This document shows positions 47,581 to 59,876 of a stretch of 64,000 nucleotides of DNA, in pieces. The stretch lies in the NCBI RefSeq assembly GCF_037975245.1, contig NC_092574.1:26952713-27016712 (forward strand). The letters are read 5' to 3'. Positions within the stretch are counted from its first letter, which is position 1. Each line of letters begins with the position of its first letter. The notes under the pieces are model-generated. The model made no database searches. It saw only the letters and a list, made by a program, of their open reading frames with translations, and was not told where the DNA came from. The stretch comes from Apostichopus japonicus. Taxonomy: Eukaryota > Echinodermata > Holothuroidea > Aspidochirotida > Stichopodidae. The translations under genes were made by a program, and so were the position numbers.

Positions 47581-48183
47581 GCATGCGTGACTGCAATTAT
47601 CAACGGAACCAAAAAGAGGATAAATTACAATATTAGTTACCAGCACTTAGCCTAGGAGTGTCTGCTGATAAAAAAATTAATACATTCTGATTTTAAAATC
47701 TTCGAAATCAGCTTGTAGTAACTGTTTAGCAGTGTAACGAGAAGTGTAACAATACTAGTACGTTGAGACGTGGACATACTGCCTATTTTGAAAATGTCGT
47801 AAAATCATCGAGGAGGTCTTGGCCCAAAATATCTAGAAAAGAGGAATAAAATTAATGTGATAGAACGTCGATACCCGGGACCTGTTATTACAATGATTGT
47901 AATGTATTGGCATGATCCCCGTTTTGTGTGCGCGATGTCCCGGGTTCGATTCCCCGTCAACTTTTTGTTTTGCTTTTCTTGTTTTTCTTGCGTAGAGAAT
48001 ATTTCGATTTGCACGATTGTTGAACATGCAGCATTTGAATCTGGTGCACTCTAACTACTAAATATGTATAATTTGTTTCCATGTATCCACGATCTGAATA
48101 CTTTAGGTCAACGGAATCTGGTTCCTGGTGAGGTTGAGAACAGGGAAACTATATAGATAGTGAGGGTGACACTCGAATCACTA
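47581..48183. other. Non-coding spacer with a Pol III B-box-like site
   Basis: GGGTTCGATTCCCC at about 47941-47954 resembles a tRNA T-arm, but no full cloverleaf can be folded upstream, so no tRNA is called. Confidence 0.35.
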
Positions 48184-48191
48184 CACAGACC

Positions 48192-48844
48192 CAAGGGCGG
48201 CGGAAGCACTTTTAATCTGGGGGGGGGGCACCGACATCAAAGGGCACTTTGCAGAAATTCGATTGGACTGATGCAGCCTTATATTTAGTACCCTTTATAA
48301 CTCTTATTGTATTATCTTATTTGCGTATACACATCACGCCATCAACGCCCCCCCCCCGACCGCAAGGAAATATGCATATAGCACTGCAATATCCAATGTG
48401 CAAATAGGGAAACAAGGAACAAGTTTTGTTTTGAGACAAAATGAGGTGAAATCAAGCTAGTTGCTAATGCAGGAATCTTCCAAAACAGAGTTTATTTCTT
48501 GTTAATGTCTTAACAATTTTTTCCATTCGAAATAGCTTTGAGTTTGACCCACAGAAATTCATTAAAAGTCAGGGGCGTAGCCAGGGTTTGCAAATGTGTA
48601 TGCACGACTATCTGAGCGGAGCGCCACCATTAGTTGGCGCGGAGCGTACAATAAAATTTTTGGTTTTACAAACCCCTCAGATGGCCGGAAACGGCCCTTC
48701 CCGAGTGTTCATTCTGGTTCCCTGGCCTCTAATTGCTAACTTGAGACACCTCAATTTTTATGTAGAAAAAGGGCACAATTTTAACCTGAGGAAAAGTGGG
48801 GGGGGGCACGCGCCTCCTGTGCCCACCCGGTTCCGCCGCCTTTG
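48192..48844. mobile_element. hAT-type element, family 2, with a second MITE piece inside
   Basis: Termini CAAGGGCGGCGGAAGCAC and GGTTCCGCCGCCTTTG are inverted repeats. Flanks are identical 8-mers CACAGACC (48184-48191 and 48845-48852). 653 bp, no transposase. Confidence 0.88.
48570..48720. mobile_element. One-ended MITE of the CAGGGGCGTAGCC family
   Basis: Starts CAGGGGCGTAGCCAGGG and carries CTGAGCGGAGCGCCACCA and GGCGCGGAGCGTAC, shared with the elements at 11885, 50358, 57368 and 63549. No right terminus or target duplication was found, so it is truncated or fused into the surrounding element. Confidence 0.6.
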
Positions 48845-49068
48845 CACAGACCTTCACATTATATCCATGGTGATGGTGCATTTCATTTAGATTATTAAAA
48901 AGAAAAGAACAATAAGTCAATTCCCTGCTGAATTAACAGACAATAGAATTCAAAACGGGGATATACATTTGATAATAACCTTTGATTTTCTTTTAAACAA
49001 ACAGCGGAATTCTGGTTAAGTTGCTGAGTTTCCCAAGCAGGAAAAATTCAAACATAGTTATACATTTA

Positions 49069-49265
49069 TCAGGCGCGTATCCAGGGGGGCGTTGGGGAGC
49101 GCGCTCCCCCCCCCGGGTTAGAAAAAGAGGAGAGAAAAAAAGAAGGAAAAGGAAAAAAGAGGGGGAAAAAAGAGGAGAGGAAGGAAGGGAAAAGAAAAGA
49201 AGAAAGAGAAAAAGGAGAAAAGGAGGGAGAAGAAGAAAACGCCAAGACACCGGGAAGAGAAAGAG
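49069..49265. repeat. MITE-like left end followed by GA-rich low-complexity tract
   Basis: CAGGCGCGTATCCAGGGGG resembles a hAT-type terminus. From about 49120 to 49262 the sequence is almost only G and A. Open frames here on both strands are composition artefacts. Confidence 0.6.
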
Positions 49266-50357
49266 GAACAGTGACATCATTACAGCGTTGATCCCTACAT
49301 ACACAGGGTAGCCAATGACGGATGAAGGATTTCGGAAGGGGCGTGTGCCTCACCCTACCCCTCCATTTTTGACGTTTCCATTTCCCCTCTCTCACTAATT
49401 ATCTATATATATACTATATATGGTCTATCATAACGCGTGTATATATATATATATATATACCCCTGTTGTGAAGGTCAACTCCCTAGTTCAACTGCCATAG
49501 ACAATCTACACAAATCAAGCATGGTGTTGTATTACGCATTGGCCATTGACGTTCGTACACTTTTAAATATTCATATTATGGGCGCGGTTAATTTGGATCC
49601 CATCGGAAAAATATCTACGAGAAAAACAAAGTTGAAAGTTGTCAATTTTTCGACTTTTATGCCACCATTAGAAGTAAGATTTGCATAGATAAGCTAGTTA
49701 TGTATGTCGTTATAGTATCGTGGAATCAGTGAGGTTGTGAAAAACCATAGAAAAGGACGCAAAATGCTGTTATAAGGATACAGCCCTTATGCATGCATGC
49801 ATATCAATACAACCATTCATTAAACTTAAACTTCCTGATTCTTAAAATAGGAACAAAGCAAAATGACTTTGTCCTCCCATGAATGGCTACGCAGCCATAC
49901 CAAGCTAGTTATGCAGGTTATGGCTGTATATAGGTTGCACGGATTACTTCATTCATGGTCTTTATAGCGATGACGAACGTATGCACGGATCAGTAAAGCA
50001 TTGCAGTGGTGTTATATTACGGGGGTGACTATAAGCTTTGCTGTCGTCAGTTGTATTTAGCACTACACAAAACCTGCAATATAAAGCATTCATTGAAATT
50101 ACTGGTGAGTACGTCTAGTTTTGTCTTTTGCTTTTTTATAACCATCTTCAGCTTTTAAGCCAAATTTTAATTTGACTTGATTAAAATAGATTAGATTTGA
50201 CTATTCAATCGATTAAATTGAAGTTATTTGCGACTAACATCTTACAAGATCCACAAAATTCAACCTGTGCCATTGCCCGTGTTGGGTCGTAGACAAAGTT
50301 TACATTCAAACAATTGTACATTAGCACTGTTCTGATTGATTGATATACCCTCATTAG

Positions 50358-51002
50358 CAGGGGCGTCAAACTGATTTGAAACGTGGGGGGGGGGCGTAAT
50401 CGATTGGAGTTTTCCGGCCGTAAGTACTATCTAAGCGGACCGCCATCATCGATCAGCGCGCAGCGTACCAAGAAAATTTTCAGATTTCAATACCTGCCAG
50501 ATCGCTCGAGGTGGCACTTGCCAAGCTGGATAGCAGCCATCTAGTTGCGTGATTCCGGGAGAAAATGACAAATTCGTCACTCAGGAAATCTGCAATAAAG
50601 TTCATGCGGCCTTAATTTTTGGTGGATTATTTCTTTTTTTAGTGAATCATATTGACATGAGCATATGAAGTGCAAGTTGACGAATAATGCGGCGAACTAG
50701 AAACCCCAGCCCCATTTTGCCCTATGTTTCAGGATAGAATACCCCTCATTTGTTCGAACCCATGACAACTAACAATCTTTGAATAAAATCTCGGTCACTT
50801 TTCATAGAACTGAACTTCTAATATTCGATGATATGAATCCTGAGATGTGTAAGCCCTAAAAAAATAGAGCCACGACACTACTCTTTCCCCAAATGTGTTT
50901 GTGTGTGTCGGGGGGGGGGGGGTAGCGTTCATAGTGTGTCCTCCAGCCATCGAAATGTGGGGGCGTGTCCCCCGTCCCCTAACCCTAGGATGGACGCCCA
51001 TG
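50358..51002. mobile_element. hAT-type MITE in unit A
   Basis: Left end CAGGGGCGTCAAACTG and right end GGATGGACGCCCATG. Flanks CTCATTAG (50350-50357) and CTCATAAG (51003-51010) match at 7 of 8. The orthologous copy in B is 57368-57993, so insertion predates the duplication. Confidence 0.8.
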
Positions 51003-51702
51003 CTCATAAGATCCGTTTTGATGTAGCCATAAAAATTATATAGAAGCGTACAAAGATTCTAAATCTAAAGGGTTCTATTACCTCATATCCCTACATGTAA
51101 TATAGGCCTAAAGGGAAATGTGAGGAAGTTCATGTGTGGGTGCGTGCGTATGTGTGTAAGTGGGTGATGAGTGAGTGAAGGAGTGGCCCAGCGGAGACAT
51201 TGGAAATACTATAAAGTGTATTGTCATGTCATAATCTCTACTGTCTTCATCACTGAATTTCATCTTTTCTTGCGAATTCTCTTGAAATTTCCACATTTAA
51301 CATCTAAATGTCGAGTTTTCATCTCAAATTATGGACGTTTTAATATGTCGATATTCCGGAGTTTTATATCAAAATTTCGACGTTTTATTTAGAAATGTTG
51401 AACATTTCGTCTGGGAATTTCAGTTTTATCTAACATTTACGACATTGATCTCAAAAACTCGACAATACGGCTCATGTTTTGTGGCTATGCTGTTTATTTA
51501 AACTCGTCACAAAATACGAAAATGTTGAAAGTTTGACCCAATTTTTCCTCATTTGGCTTCCGAACTTGATTTATTTTTTATTTTCCGGAAAGAACACACT
51601 GATTTATTTCTCGGGAGAGCTCTCTCTCTCACTCACTCTAAAAAAAAATTTATGGATGTTCATATTTTGCATTTTTACGCTCCTTTTTCTCAGCCGACTG
51701 CC

Positions 51703-52398
51703 ATGTATTCCTTCGGAAATATCATCTTTTTTGCAATAACGCTGGTTTCTCCGATCAACCTTGACGCAGGAAATGTGTGCACGGATGGGACAAGATTTAC
51801 CCAGTGTGGAGCTCTTCAATTGACGGCCGAACAGATTGCGAACATTGACACAGACAGAGTGAACCAGCTTAGAAATACTATGATGAACTTACCGGGTGGC
51901 AGAGGTCCATTGGTGGAGAATCACCCTGGTATTCCAACAAACTTACTTCAACCGATCGTCAATTTCACGGACGAGCAGCTAGCGGTATACGAATCCAAGT
52001 ACCCGCCGTACGTATTATAAACATCGAAAATGGTGATATTAAATAATGATACGACGGTTTACTATGATTAAGAATAATCGTTTGTAGTGTCTATTTTACG
52101 GACATTCAGCTGCAGGTCGGTATGTATGATTTATAGCTAACTTACAAGTAAAAAATAATCATAATAATAATGATAATAAATAAGGAAAAAACCCCGCAAG
52201 ACGTTAACATTATGCATATGAGTGGAATTAAAAAAAAATAATCATAATAAGATGAACAACTGGAGATCAGAATATCCCAATAAAGTAACGCTACGCCGAT
52301 CGTTGCATTATGTAATGCTGTAAAACTCATTTTGCAAGTGTAAAACAAGAAACATTACAAGTTGACTACACATAGCCTGAGAAAAGAGGAACATCTAC

Positions 52399-52480
<82 letters not shown>

Positions 52481-52766
52481 CATTAACCTCTTTCGAGATC
52501 CGGCTTTAGGAATCACAAATGATTTTCGAGTTGGTTAGCATCATGTTTGATCCTTAGAGTAAGGCAAAATATGTCACCAAAACAGAACTAGTATTGTTCG
52601 ATACAGGTGACAAACGCCTAAAGTGGAATTACGACTTTCCTTACCGGTTTCGAACCTCTGGACATACAATCAGCGTCCATGGCCTAGTGGTTAGGGTGTC
52701 CGCGTACAGAGCGGAAGGCCCGTGGTTCGAATCCCGGTGGAGGCTGAAAGTTTTTCACTGTTCATG

Positions 52767-52851
<85 letters not shown>

Positions 52852-54112
52852 CCTGTTGGTCAAAATATATTCTTCACTGGAAGCACTGTAGACTGTTCTT
52901 CAACAGTTCCATTTTGCAATTGATCATTACAGCAGAAACTGTGAAGGTCGCACATGCCTAGCTCGAAAAAAACGAAGCACTGGATCCGCGATATGCAACG
53001 GAAATGGATATCAAACGGTGTTATTCGCTTTAACAACATCTGGTGGCGTTTTGCAATTTATCTCAGTAAGTATAGAAAAAGTTATAGAAACGCTTAAAAT
53101 TAAAGTTCGCTAACAATTGCTTGATATATTTTCTTCTTCTTAGCGGCTACGATCCGCCCCCAAATTAGTTACAGCCATTGATGAAGAAGAAGCACGCACG
53201 ACTGACTACTGCATGTTATGTTAACTCCGGGGCACTACTCCCAACTCACATCTTCAGTCAGGGGCAAATGGTCCTGCCGGAAGGTTTTATTTACATTAAG
53301 CCTGGGGGAATTAGGCTGCATACTTACGGGTGTACCCCTTCCCCAACATCACACACAATACCTATCAGCACAACCTTGCATTCACAGCTGCCTAGGTAGA
53401 TCTACATTGTCTTAATATGCCTCAGAATGCCCCCGTTAGACGTCTCACACTTACTTCATTCTGGGGGAGATCCCCAGACCCACAGCATGGGGAATCTACT
53501 CTAAAGACCAGAGGACCCACACTTCTTTGAAAAGTCTTTCCTGTGCTCCTTCTATACAGGTTCTGCCTCTGCCCATACCTAAATCAGTCGGGGGGGGGTA
53601 AATTTTCTTCCCCTCCCTCACCACCACCTCTGGAATCCTGGGCACACAAATGATCGACAGACAACGATGCATTTACTTACATAGCTGCTGATAATAAGAC
53701 ACTCATGTGTTGCAGTGCCACATCGTCACCCGCAAACTTCAATTTTGTTAAATAATGTTATACATGGTTTTCTCTTCTTCAACTATCAGTTGGTAAATAA
53801 TAATTACAGAGAGTTCTTCTAAGACCTGATCTTTCCCTGAGATCATGATAAAAATCGACCCACAATGGGCATCTTTAAGGGACATTAAGCCAGACCATTA
53901 AGGACTCGTCCAGCATGACAATGTTTGCCTTTCTTTTTACTTCATATCTTCAGGTTGATTTGTATTTTTCCCTTGGTTGTACCGGTGCTAGTCTCTGCTG
54001 CCAAGAAGAAATATGTCTACCACTCTTCGGCTACAGTGTCAGTCCTCCCTACGTAGCGAGAACTTTCGAAATTATCCTAAGGAGATGCACACTTTGTAGG
54101 CCTACCAATTAG
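51703..54112 (+). CDS. Putative secreted cystine-knot-like cytokine/growth-factor precursor, copy A
   Basis: Three exons inferred: 51703-52007, 52933-53065 and 53954-54112, giving 198 aa. Splice phases agree (2, then 0), with acceptors TTACAG and ATATCTTCAG and donors GTACGT and GTAAGT. A CTCAG acceptor lies 9 nt before the ATG, so a 5' UTR exon is likely. Order of parts: signal peptide (MYSFGNIIFFAITLV, about 1-22); propeptide with C26, C35, C105, C110 and one N-glycosylation site (N87); furin-type site RKKR at 113-116; mature domain with seven Cys at 123, 155, 161, 162, 167, 191 and 194, ending FEIILRRCTLC. A furin site before a short Cys-rich, strand-like domain ending in a Cys pair is the layout of Spaetzle/neurotrophin-type cystine knots; I do not see decisive homology. 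If exon 1 is read without splicing it stops at 52020, giving a 105-aa secreted protein. Copy B keeps every signal. Confidence 0.6.
52402..52848. repeat. Two (AT)n microsatellites in intron 1 of copy A
   Basis: Pure AT runs at 52402-52478 and 52771-52848. The first is shorter in unit B (59822-59874) and the second is absent there. Confidence 0.95.
52673..52745 (+). tRNA. tRNA-like sequence (probably pseudogene or SINE head), unit A
   Basis: 73 nt that fold with tRNA arm lengths: acceptor GCGTCCA/TGGAGGC (one mismatch), D arm with AGTGGTTA loop, perfect anticodon stem TCCGC/GCGGA with loop GTACAGA (anticodon would be ACA), and T loop TTCGAAT. The T stem has two mismatches. A-box and B-box motifs are intact. 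ACA is not a usual anticodon for Cys, which argues against a working tRNA. It lies inside intron 1 of the secreted-protein gene. Confidence 0.4.
53144..53224 (+). other. Alternative terminal exon of copy A
   Basis: A strong acceptor (TTTTCTTCTTCTTAG) 78 nt after the exon-2 donor, in phase 0, opens a frame of 26 codons (RLRSAPKLVTAIDEEEARTT, then DYCMLC) and a stop. Using it gives a 172-aa protein with the furin site but without the second half of the Cys-rich domain. The exon is identical in unit B. It could be an alternative 3' exon or retained-intron by-product. Confidence 0.4.
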
Positions 54113-54197
54113 CCTGTAGTTATAGCTGGTACCTGGATGAAAGCATAGAAATATAAGTAATCATTGTAGTGAGATACAGTGTTCTGTTATAATATGA

Positions 54198-54203
54198 AAT
54201 AAA
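54198..54203 (+). terminator. Poly(A) signal AATAAA, copy A
   Basis: AATAAA 86 bp past the stop at 54112. The matching site in unit B reads AATATA, so copy B would need a later signal (AATAAA near 61712). Confidence 0.45.
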
Positions 54204-55708
54204 TATCTCCTAGCTATATAACTACAACGGTTCGCACACTCCATTGTAAAGAACTTGTTTAAATAATCTTACTTACTATTTCTACATATATATCTGAAGT
54301 GTTTTATCACATTCTGCTTTCTTTTTGATATTTGATAGATCTTTGATCGCCTTTTTATAAATATTTGCTACTTATACTGGTTTTAATAAATTAAATAAAA
54401 GAAGAAGTAAATCAATTGTATTGTTGAAATGATCTAAAATCAACTTCGATTTCAGATGCGATAGATGGTCTGTTGTTTTCTCATTTGTCTCTTGTAATTG
54501 GTTCTTTGCAGCTACTTGCTAATTGGGCTTACTATACTAGTAATAATTAATTAATTAATTAATTTAAAGGTGTGATTAATCCCATCAATAACCACTATGT
54601 AACTTACAATATATCCACTCGAGTTTTGCAGTGAGTGAGTTTCGCGATCACAGGAGACTCTTGTAAAGTCTAAATTATCACTTGTATGGTTCGGTGTACG
54701 TAATCCTTGTTTTCGTTACCTGCATGTTTATTTCTGCATGTGATTTAACTATTTTCATCGATTTAATTCCAGATTAATTAACTAAGCGAAGAAGAAAAAG
54801 ACAAATAAACCGATGCAAAATCAACTCGAAATTTGTATTTCGTTTTTTTTTCTCGGAATGATCAAGGCGATAACTTTTAAGTTTCGTAGCCTAACATTTA
54901 ATCAACTCTATGGACTGTACCTATTCGCATTCACCCGACGCGATCGGGAGCCCCATCCCGTACATAATATTAAAAATTGGCTTATTTTATGGACGATATG
55001 TATATAAACAAATAGTAGATAGTTTTGCAACTTGTAAGAGGTATTTTGTTCAGGTTTAAGCCTATAAATATATATGACATGAGTATTTTGAAGACGACCA
55101 GCATTACAGCTCAGTGAAACACCATGCATTATCACTCTAATATTAAAATGATATTCCTTATAGCCGCTGTAACGCCCCCCCCCCCACTCCCCATCTCTCC
55201 CACAATCTGAACAATGCGAATTGCATGCACTTGATCCAGGGAGTGTGGAGTGTACATTCCCACTGATAGGAGGGGGTGGAAAACCCACTCCTTATCACTT
55301 AGTTTCAACCGCACAAAAAGTAGCTATTGTCACAACCGTTCGTGTAGATCTGTTTACAAAGACCTAACTAATAGCCTTAATATGCCCCACAATGCACCAT
55401 TTCATGTCTCAAATTTAAATAATTAAGTTCCTAGAGAATACCCCCCCCCCCCAGACCCCCTGAATGAATAGTCGGCTTCAACGACCTCAAAGCCACACTC
55501 CTCTCCTAAAAATGAAATCCTGCACCCACAGTTGGCTGTATCTCTCTAAGCTGTGTTGTCTATATTTTCTATCGAGGTGATCCAAAACGTCGAGTTGGTA
55601 ACTTGGTACAACCATGGAGGTAACCTCCATGGTACAACCAGCCAGCAAGCTGAACTCTAACTGCTCCCTGGTACAACTGCCATAGACAATCTACACAAAT
55701 CACGCATG
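54204..55708. other. 3' flank of copy A within the duplication
   Basis: No further gene is supported. A frame at 54813-55007 and its longer partner in unit B (62009-62335) differ in start and length between the units and lack a family signature. A perfect palindrome, CCATGGAGGTAACCTCCATGG (interrupted here as CCATGGAGG / TAA / CCTCCATGG in description), lies near 55612-55632; poly-C runs occur near 55176 and 55441. Confidence 0.45.
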
Positions 55709-55717
55709 GTGTTGTAT

Positions 55718-56521
55718 GGAAGCAGTTCACTTCGCCCAACAACCATTTCGCCCAACTGCCATTTCACCCAACCTTACCATTTCGCCCAACCAGCCTGGTC
55801 ATTTCGCCCAACCAGCCTGGTCATTTCGCCCAACCGGCCTGGTCATTTCGCCCAACCAGCATGGTCATTTCGCCCAACCGTGTTGGTCATTTCGCCCAAC
55901 CTTATTTTTACTAATATTCTATTCCACTAGTGCAATATGATTTATTTTGGGTTATATTATTGGAAGTTATATTATTATCATATGGAAGTTAATTATTATA
56001 CAAGCAAAGTGGAATCGGTGTGGAATAATATAACCGTTTCTATTTCACTAGTTCAATTTTTTTAACCACGACTTCAAGTTTCCTTAATACTCGGTTCGTA
56101 TCCCGTAACGTTAACAATTCTCGAACGTTTACTATCAAACCTATCAAACTAACCCCTAAAACACTGATCCATCCTCAAGATTCCTTAATATTCGGTTCGT
56201 ATCCTGTAACGTTAACAATTCCCGAACGTTTCCCTACTAAAGTAATACAAAGTAAAGGACTTCAGTTTCCTTAATATTCCTTAATATTCGAACGTTTACT
56301 ATCAAACCTAACCCCTAACACACTGATCCATCCTCGGTTCGTATCCTGTAACGTTAACAATTCCCGAACGTTTCCTTTTGAAGTATCTTATTTAATCAAG
56401 GTTGGGCGAAATGACCAGGCTGGTTGTGCGAAATGACCAGGCTGGTTGGGCGAAATGACCAGGCTGGTCGAGCGAAATGGCAGTTGGGCGAAATGGTTGT
56501 TGGGCGAAGTGACTAGAAAGC
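55718..56521. mobile_element. Mutator-like element with subterminal tandem repeats at the unit junction
   Basis: Long inverted arms: GGAAGCAGTTCACTTCGCCC on the left, GGGCGAAGTGACTAGAAAGC on the right. Each arm carries tandem 22-bp units (CCAGCCTGGTCATTTCGCCC type): about five full and several shorter units on the left, three on the right. The 9-bp flanks GTGTTGTAT (55709-55717 and 56522-56530) are identical. The centre has three diverged copies of a GTAACGTTAACAATTCCCGA block. 804 bp, no coding capacity. Confidence 0.85.
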
Positions 56522-57367
56522 GTGTTGTATTACGATTGGCCATTGACGTTCGTAAACTTTTAAATATTCATATTGTGGGCGAGGTTTATTTGGATCCCAT
56601 CGGAAAATATCTTCGAGAAAAACAAAGTTGAAAGTTGTTAATTTTTCGACTTTTATGCCACCATTTGAAGTAAGATTTGCATAGATAAGCTAGTTATGTA
56701 TGTCGTTATGGCATCGTGGAATCAGTGAGGTTGTGAAAAACCATAGAAAAGGACGCAAAATGCTGTTATAAAGGATACAGCCCTTATGCATGCATGCATA
56801 TCAATACAACCATTCATTAAACTTAAACTTCCTGACTCTTATAGGGACAAAACAAATGACTTTGTCCTCCCAGGACTGGCTAAGCAGCCATACCAAGCTA
56901 GTTATGCAGGTTATGGCTGTATATATATAGATTAATGGCTACAGTTGCACGGATTACTTCATGCATGGTCGTTATGGCGATGACGAACGTTATACGGATC
57001 ATTAAGCATTGCAAGTGCTGTTAAATTACGGGGGTGACTATAAGCTTTGCTGTCGTCAGTTGTATTTAGCACTACACAGAACCTGCAATATAAAACATTC
57101 ATTGAAATTACTGGTGAGTACGTCTATTTTTTTATATATATATTTTTTTAACCATCTTCAGCTATTAAGCCAACATTTAATTTGATTTGATTTAAATAGA
57201 TTAGATTTGACTATTCAATCGATTAAATTGAAATTATTTGCGACTAACATCTTACAAGATCCACAAAATTCAATCTTTGGCACTGGTTGTGTTGGGTCGT
57301 AGACAAAGTTTGCATTCAAACAATTGGACATTAGCGCTGTTCTGATTAATTGATATACCCTCATTAG

Positions 57368-57993
57368 CAGGGGCGTCAATCGGATTTGAAACGTGGGGGG
57401 GGGGGGGTCGTAATCGATTGGAGTATTCCGGCCGTAAGTACTATCTAAGCGGAGTGCCATCATCGGTTAGCGCGCAGCGTACCAAGAAAAATGTCAGATT
57501 TCAATACATGCCAGATCGTTGGAGATGGCACTTGCCAGGCTGGATACCAGCCATCTAGTTGCGTGATTTCGGGAGAAAATTGCAAATTCGTCACTCATGA
57601 AATCTGCAATAATGTTCATGCGGCCTTAAATTTTGGTGGATTATTTCTTTTATTAGTGATTCTAATTGACATGAACATTAGAACCCAGTGCAAGTTGACA
57701 AATGATGCGGCGAACTAGAAACCCCAGCCCCATTTTGCCCTATGTTTCAGGATAGAATACCCCTCATTTGTTCGAACCCATGAAAACTAACAATCTCGGT
57801 CACTTTTCATAGAACTGAACTTCTAATATTTGATGATATTAATCCTGAGATGTGTAAGCCCTAAAGAAATAGAGCCACGACACTACTCTTTCCCAAATGT
57901 GTGTGTGTGTGGGGGGGGGGGATAGTGTGTCCTCCGCCCATCGAAATGTGGGGGAGTGTCCCCCCGTCCCTTCCCCCAGGATTGACGCCTATG
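57368..57993. mobile_element. hAT-type MITE in unit B
   Basis: Left end CAGGGGCGTCAATCGG, right end GGATTGACGCCTATG. Flanks CTCATTAG (57360-57367) and CTCATTTG (57994-58001) match at 7 of 8. Same insertion as 50358-51002. Its inverted ends (GGCGTCAATC) are better preserved here than in unit A. Confidence 0.82.
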
Positions 57994-59123
57994 CTCATTT
58001 GATCCGTTTTGATGTAACCATAAAAATTAGATAGTAGCGTACGAAGATTCTAAATCTAAAGGAATCTATATTTTACCTCATATCCCTACATGTAATATAG
58101 GCCTATAGGGAAATGTGAGGAAGTTAATGTGTGTGTGTGGGTACGTGCGTTCGTATGTGTGTAAGTGGGTGATGAGTGAGTGAAGGAGTGGCCCAGCGGA
58201 GACATTGGAAATACTATAAAATGTATTGTCATGTCATAATCTCTACTGTCTTCATCACGGAATTTCATCTTTTCTTGCGAATTCTCTTAAAATTTCCACA
58301 TTAAATATCTAAATTTCGAGTTTTCATCTCAAATTATGGGCGTTTTTATATGTCGATATTCCGGAGTTTTATATAAAAAAAAAAAACATTTCGTCTGGGA
58401 ATTTTATTTTTATCTAACATTAACGACATTTATCTCGAAATTTCGACAATACGGCTAATAATTCAGTGTGACAATTTATTTCGATTGTTCGAGAAAAGTC
58501 CTGACGTTGCTAGGGAATGTGAGATTTTCGTCAGGACGAACATATATTGTTGTGGGACAGAAAAGTCAGTACTGCCACAAACGGCGTTCAACAGTATTGA
58601 TATACCCTTGTGAACGACTAATACTCTTTCTTCTCCCGTAAGTCTTCAAGTTTTCCCCAGGGTCAGTTTTTGTTTTATATTTGAGTAATATTCTTCACAT
58701 TAATTTATTTCATTCTATGAATCAATTTATTTCTCTGATCCCTCTGTCAAATTAAAAACATTTCCCGTAAGTTAGTCCTCCTCGAAGTTCCTGCTTAAGG
58801 ATCGAACTTGATTTCCGCGATGCTTTCTAAAACTTTGACAATATTCCTACACTGCAGGCTCCTTGCAATAGCTAAGATATCGATAAGTTTTATTTTTCTT
58901 CTGTTTTTGTGGTTAAGCTGTCAATATAAACTCGTCACAAAATACGAAAATGTTGAAAGTTTGACCCAATTCTTCCTCATTTGGCTTCTGAACTTGATTT
59001 ATTTTTTATTTTCGGGAAAGAACACATTTATTTCTCGGTAGAGCTCTCTCCGCTCTCACTCTAAGTCTTTTTATCGATTTTCGTATTTTGCATTTTTACG
59101 CTCCTTTTTCTCAGCCGACTACC

Positions 59124-59818
59124 ATGTATTCCTTCGGCAATATCATCTTTTTCGCAATAACGCTGGTTTCTCCGATCAGCCTTGACGCAGGAAATGTGTG
59201 CACGGATGGGACAAGATTTACCCAGTGTGGAGCTCCTCCCTTGACCGCCGAACAGATTGCGAACATTGACACAGACAGAGTGAACCAGCTTAGAAATACT
59301 ATGATGAACTTACCGGGTGGCAGAGGTCCATTGGTGGAGAATCACCCTGGTATTCCAACAAACTTACTTCAACCGATCGTCAATTTCACGGACGAGCAGC
59401 TAGCGGTATACGAATCCAAGTACCCGCCGTACGTATTATAAACATCGAAAATGGTGATATTAAATAATGATACGACGGTTTACTATGATTAAGAATAATC
59501 GTTTGTAGTGTCTATTTTACGGACATTCAGCTGCAGGTCGGTATGTATGATTTATAGCTAACTTACAAGTAAACAATAATCATAATAATAATGATAATAA
59601 ATAAGGAAAATACCCGCAAGTTGTTAACATTATGCATATGAGTGGAATTAAAAAAAATTAATCATAATAAGATGAACAACTGGAGATCGGAATATCCAAA
59701 TAAACTAACGCTACGCCGTTCGTTGCATTATGTAATGCTGTAAAACTCATTTTGCAAGTGTAAAACAAGAAACATTACAAGTTGACTACACATAGCCTGA
59801 GAAAAGAGGAACATCTGC

Positions 59819-59876
<58 letters not shown>

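Larger units (their letters stand above)
49524..56521. repeat. Tandem segmental duplication, unit A (with inserted element at its right edge)
   Basis: Unit A starts in a short boundary repeat (CTGCCATAGACAATCTACAC...GTGTTGTAT, 49490-49532) that recurs at 55675-55717 and 63001-63043. The interior matches unit B (56522-63295) almost base for base over kilobases; indels are mainly AT microsatellites and one segment of about 420 bp near 58460-58890 present only in B. Unequal exchange between boundary repeats would produce this layout. Confidence 0.93.

Noticed and set aside
47900-47960. tRNA gene suggested by GGGTTCGATTCCCC
   Set aside because: No D arm, anticodon arm or acceptor pairing can be found upstream at tRNA distances.
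49021-49395. Overlapping ORFs on both strands rich in Lys/Arg/Glu or Phe/Ser/Leu
   Set aside because: Produced by a GA-rich low-complexity tract next to a MITE end.
53178-53399. 73-codon ORF kept in both units (also 60510-60731)
   Set aside because: Units are too similar for conservation to mean much, it overlaps the better supported alternative exon in another frame, and there is no signature.
57491-57718. 75-codon Cys-containing ORF with a hydrophobic segment in unit B
   Set aside because: It lies wholly inside a hAT-type MITE with defined ends; the matching frame in unit A is disrupted and the sequence is a repeat block shared by other MITEs.
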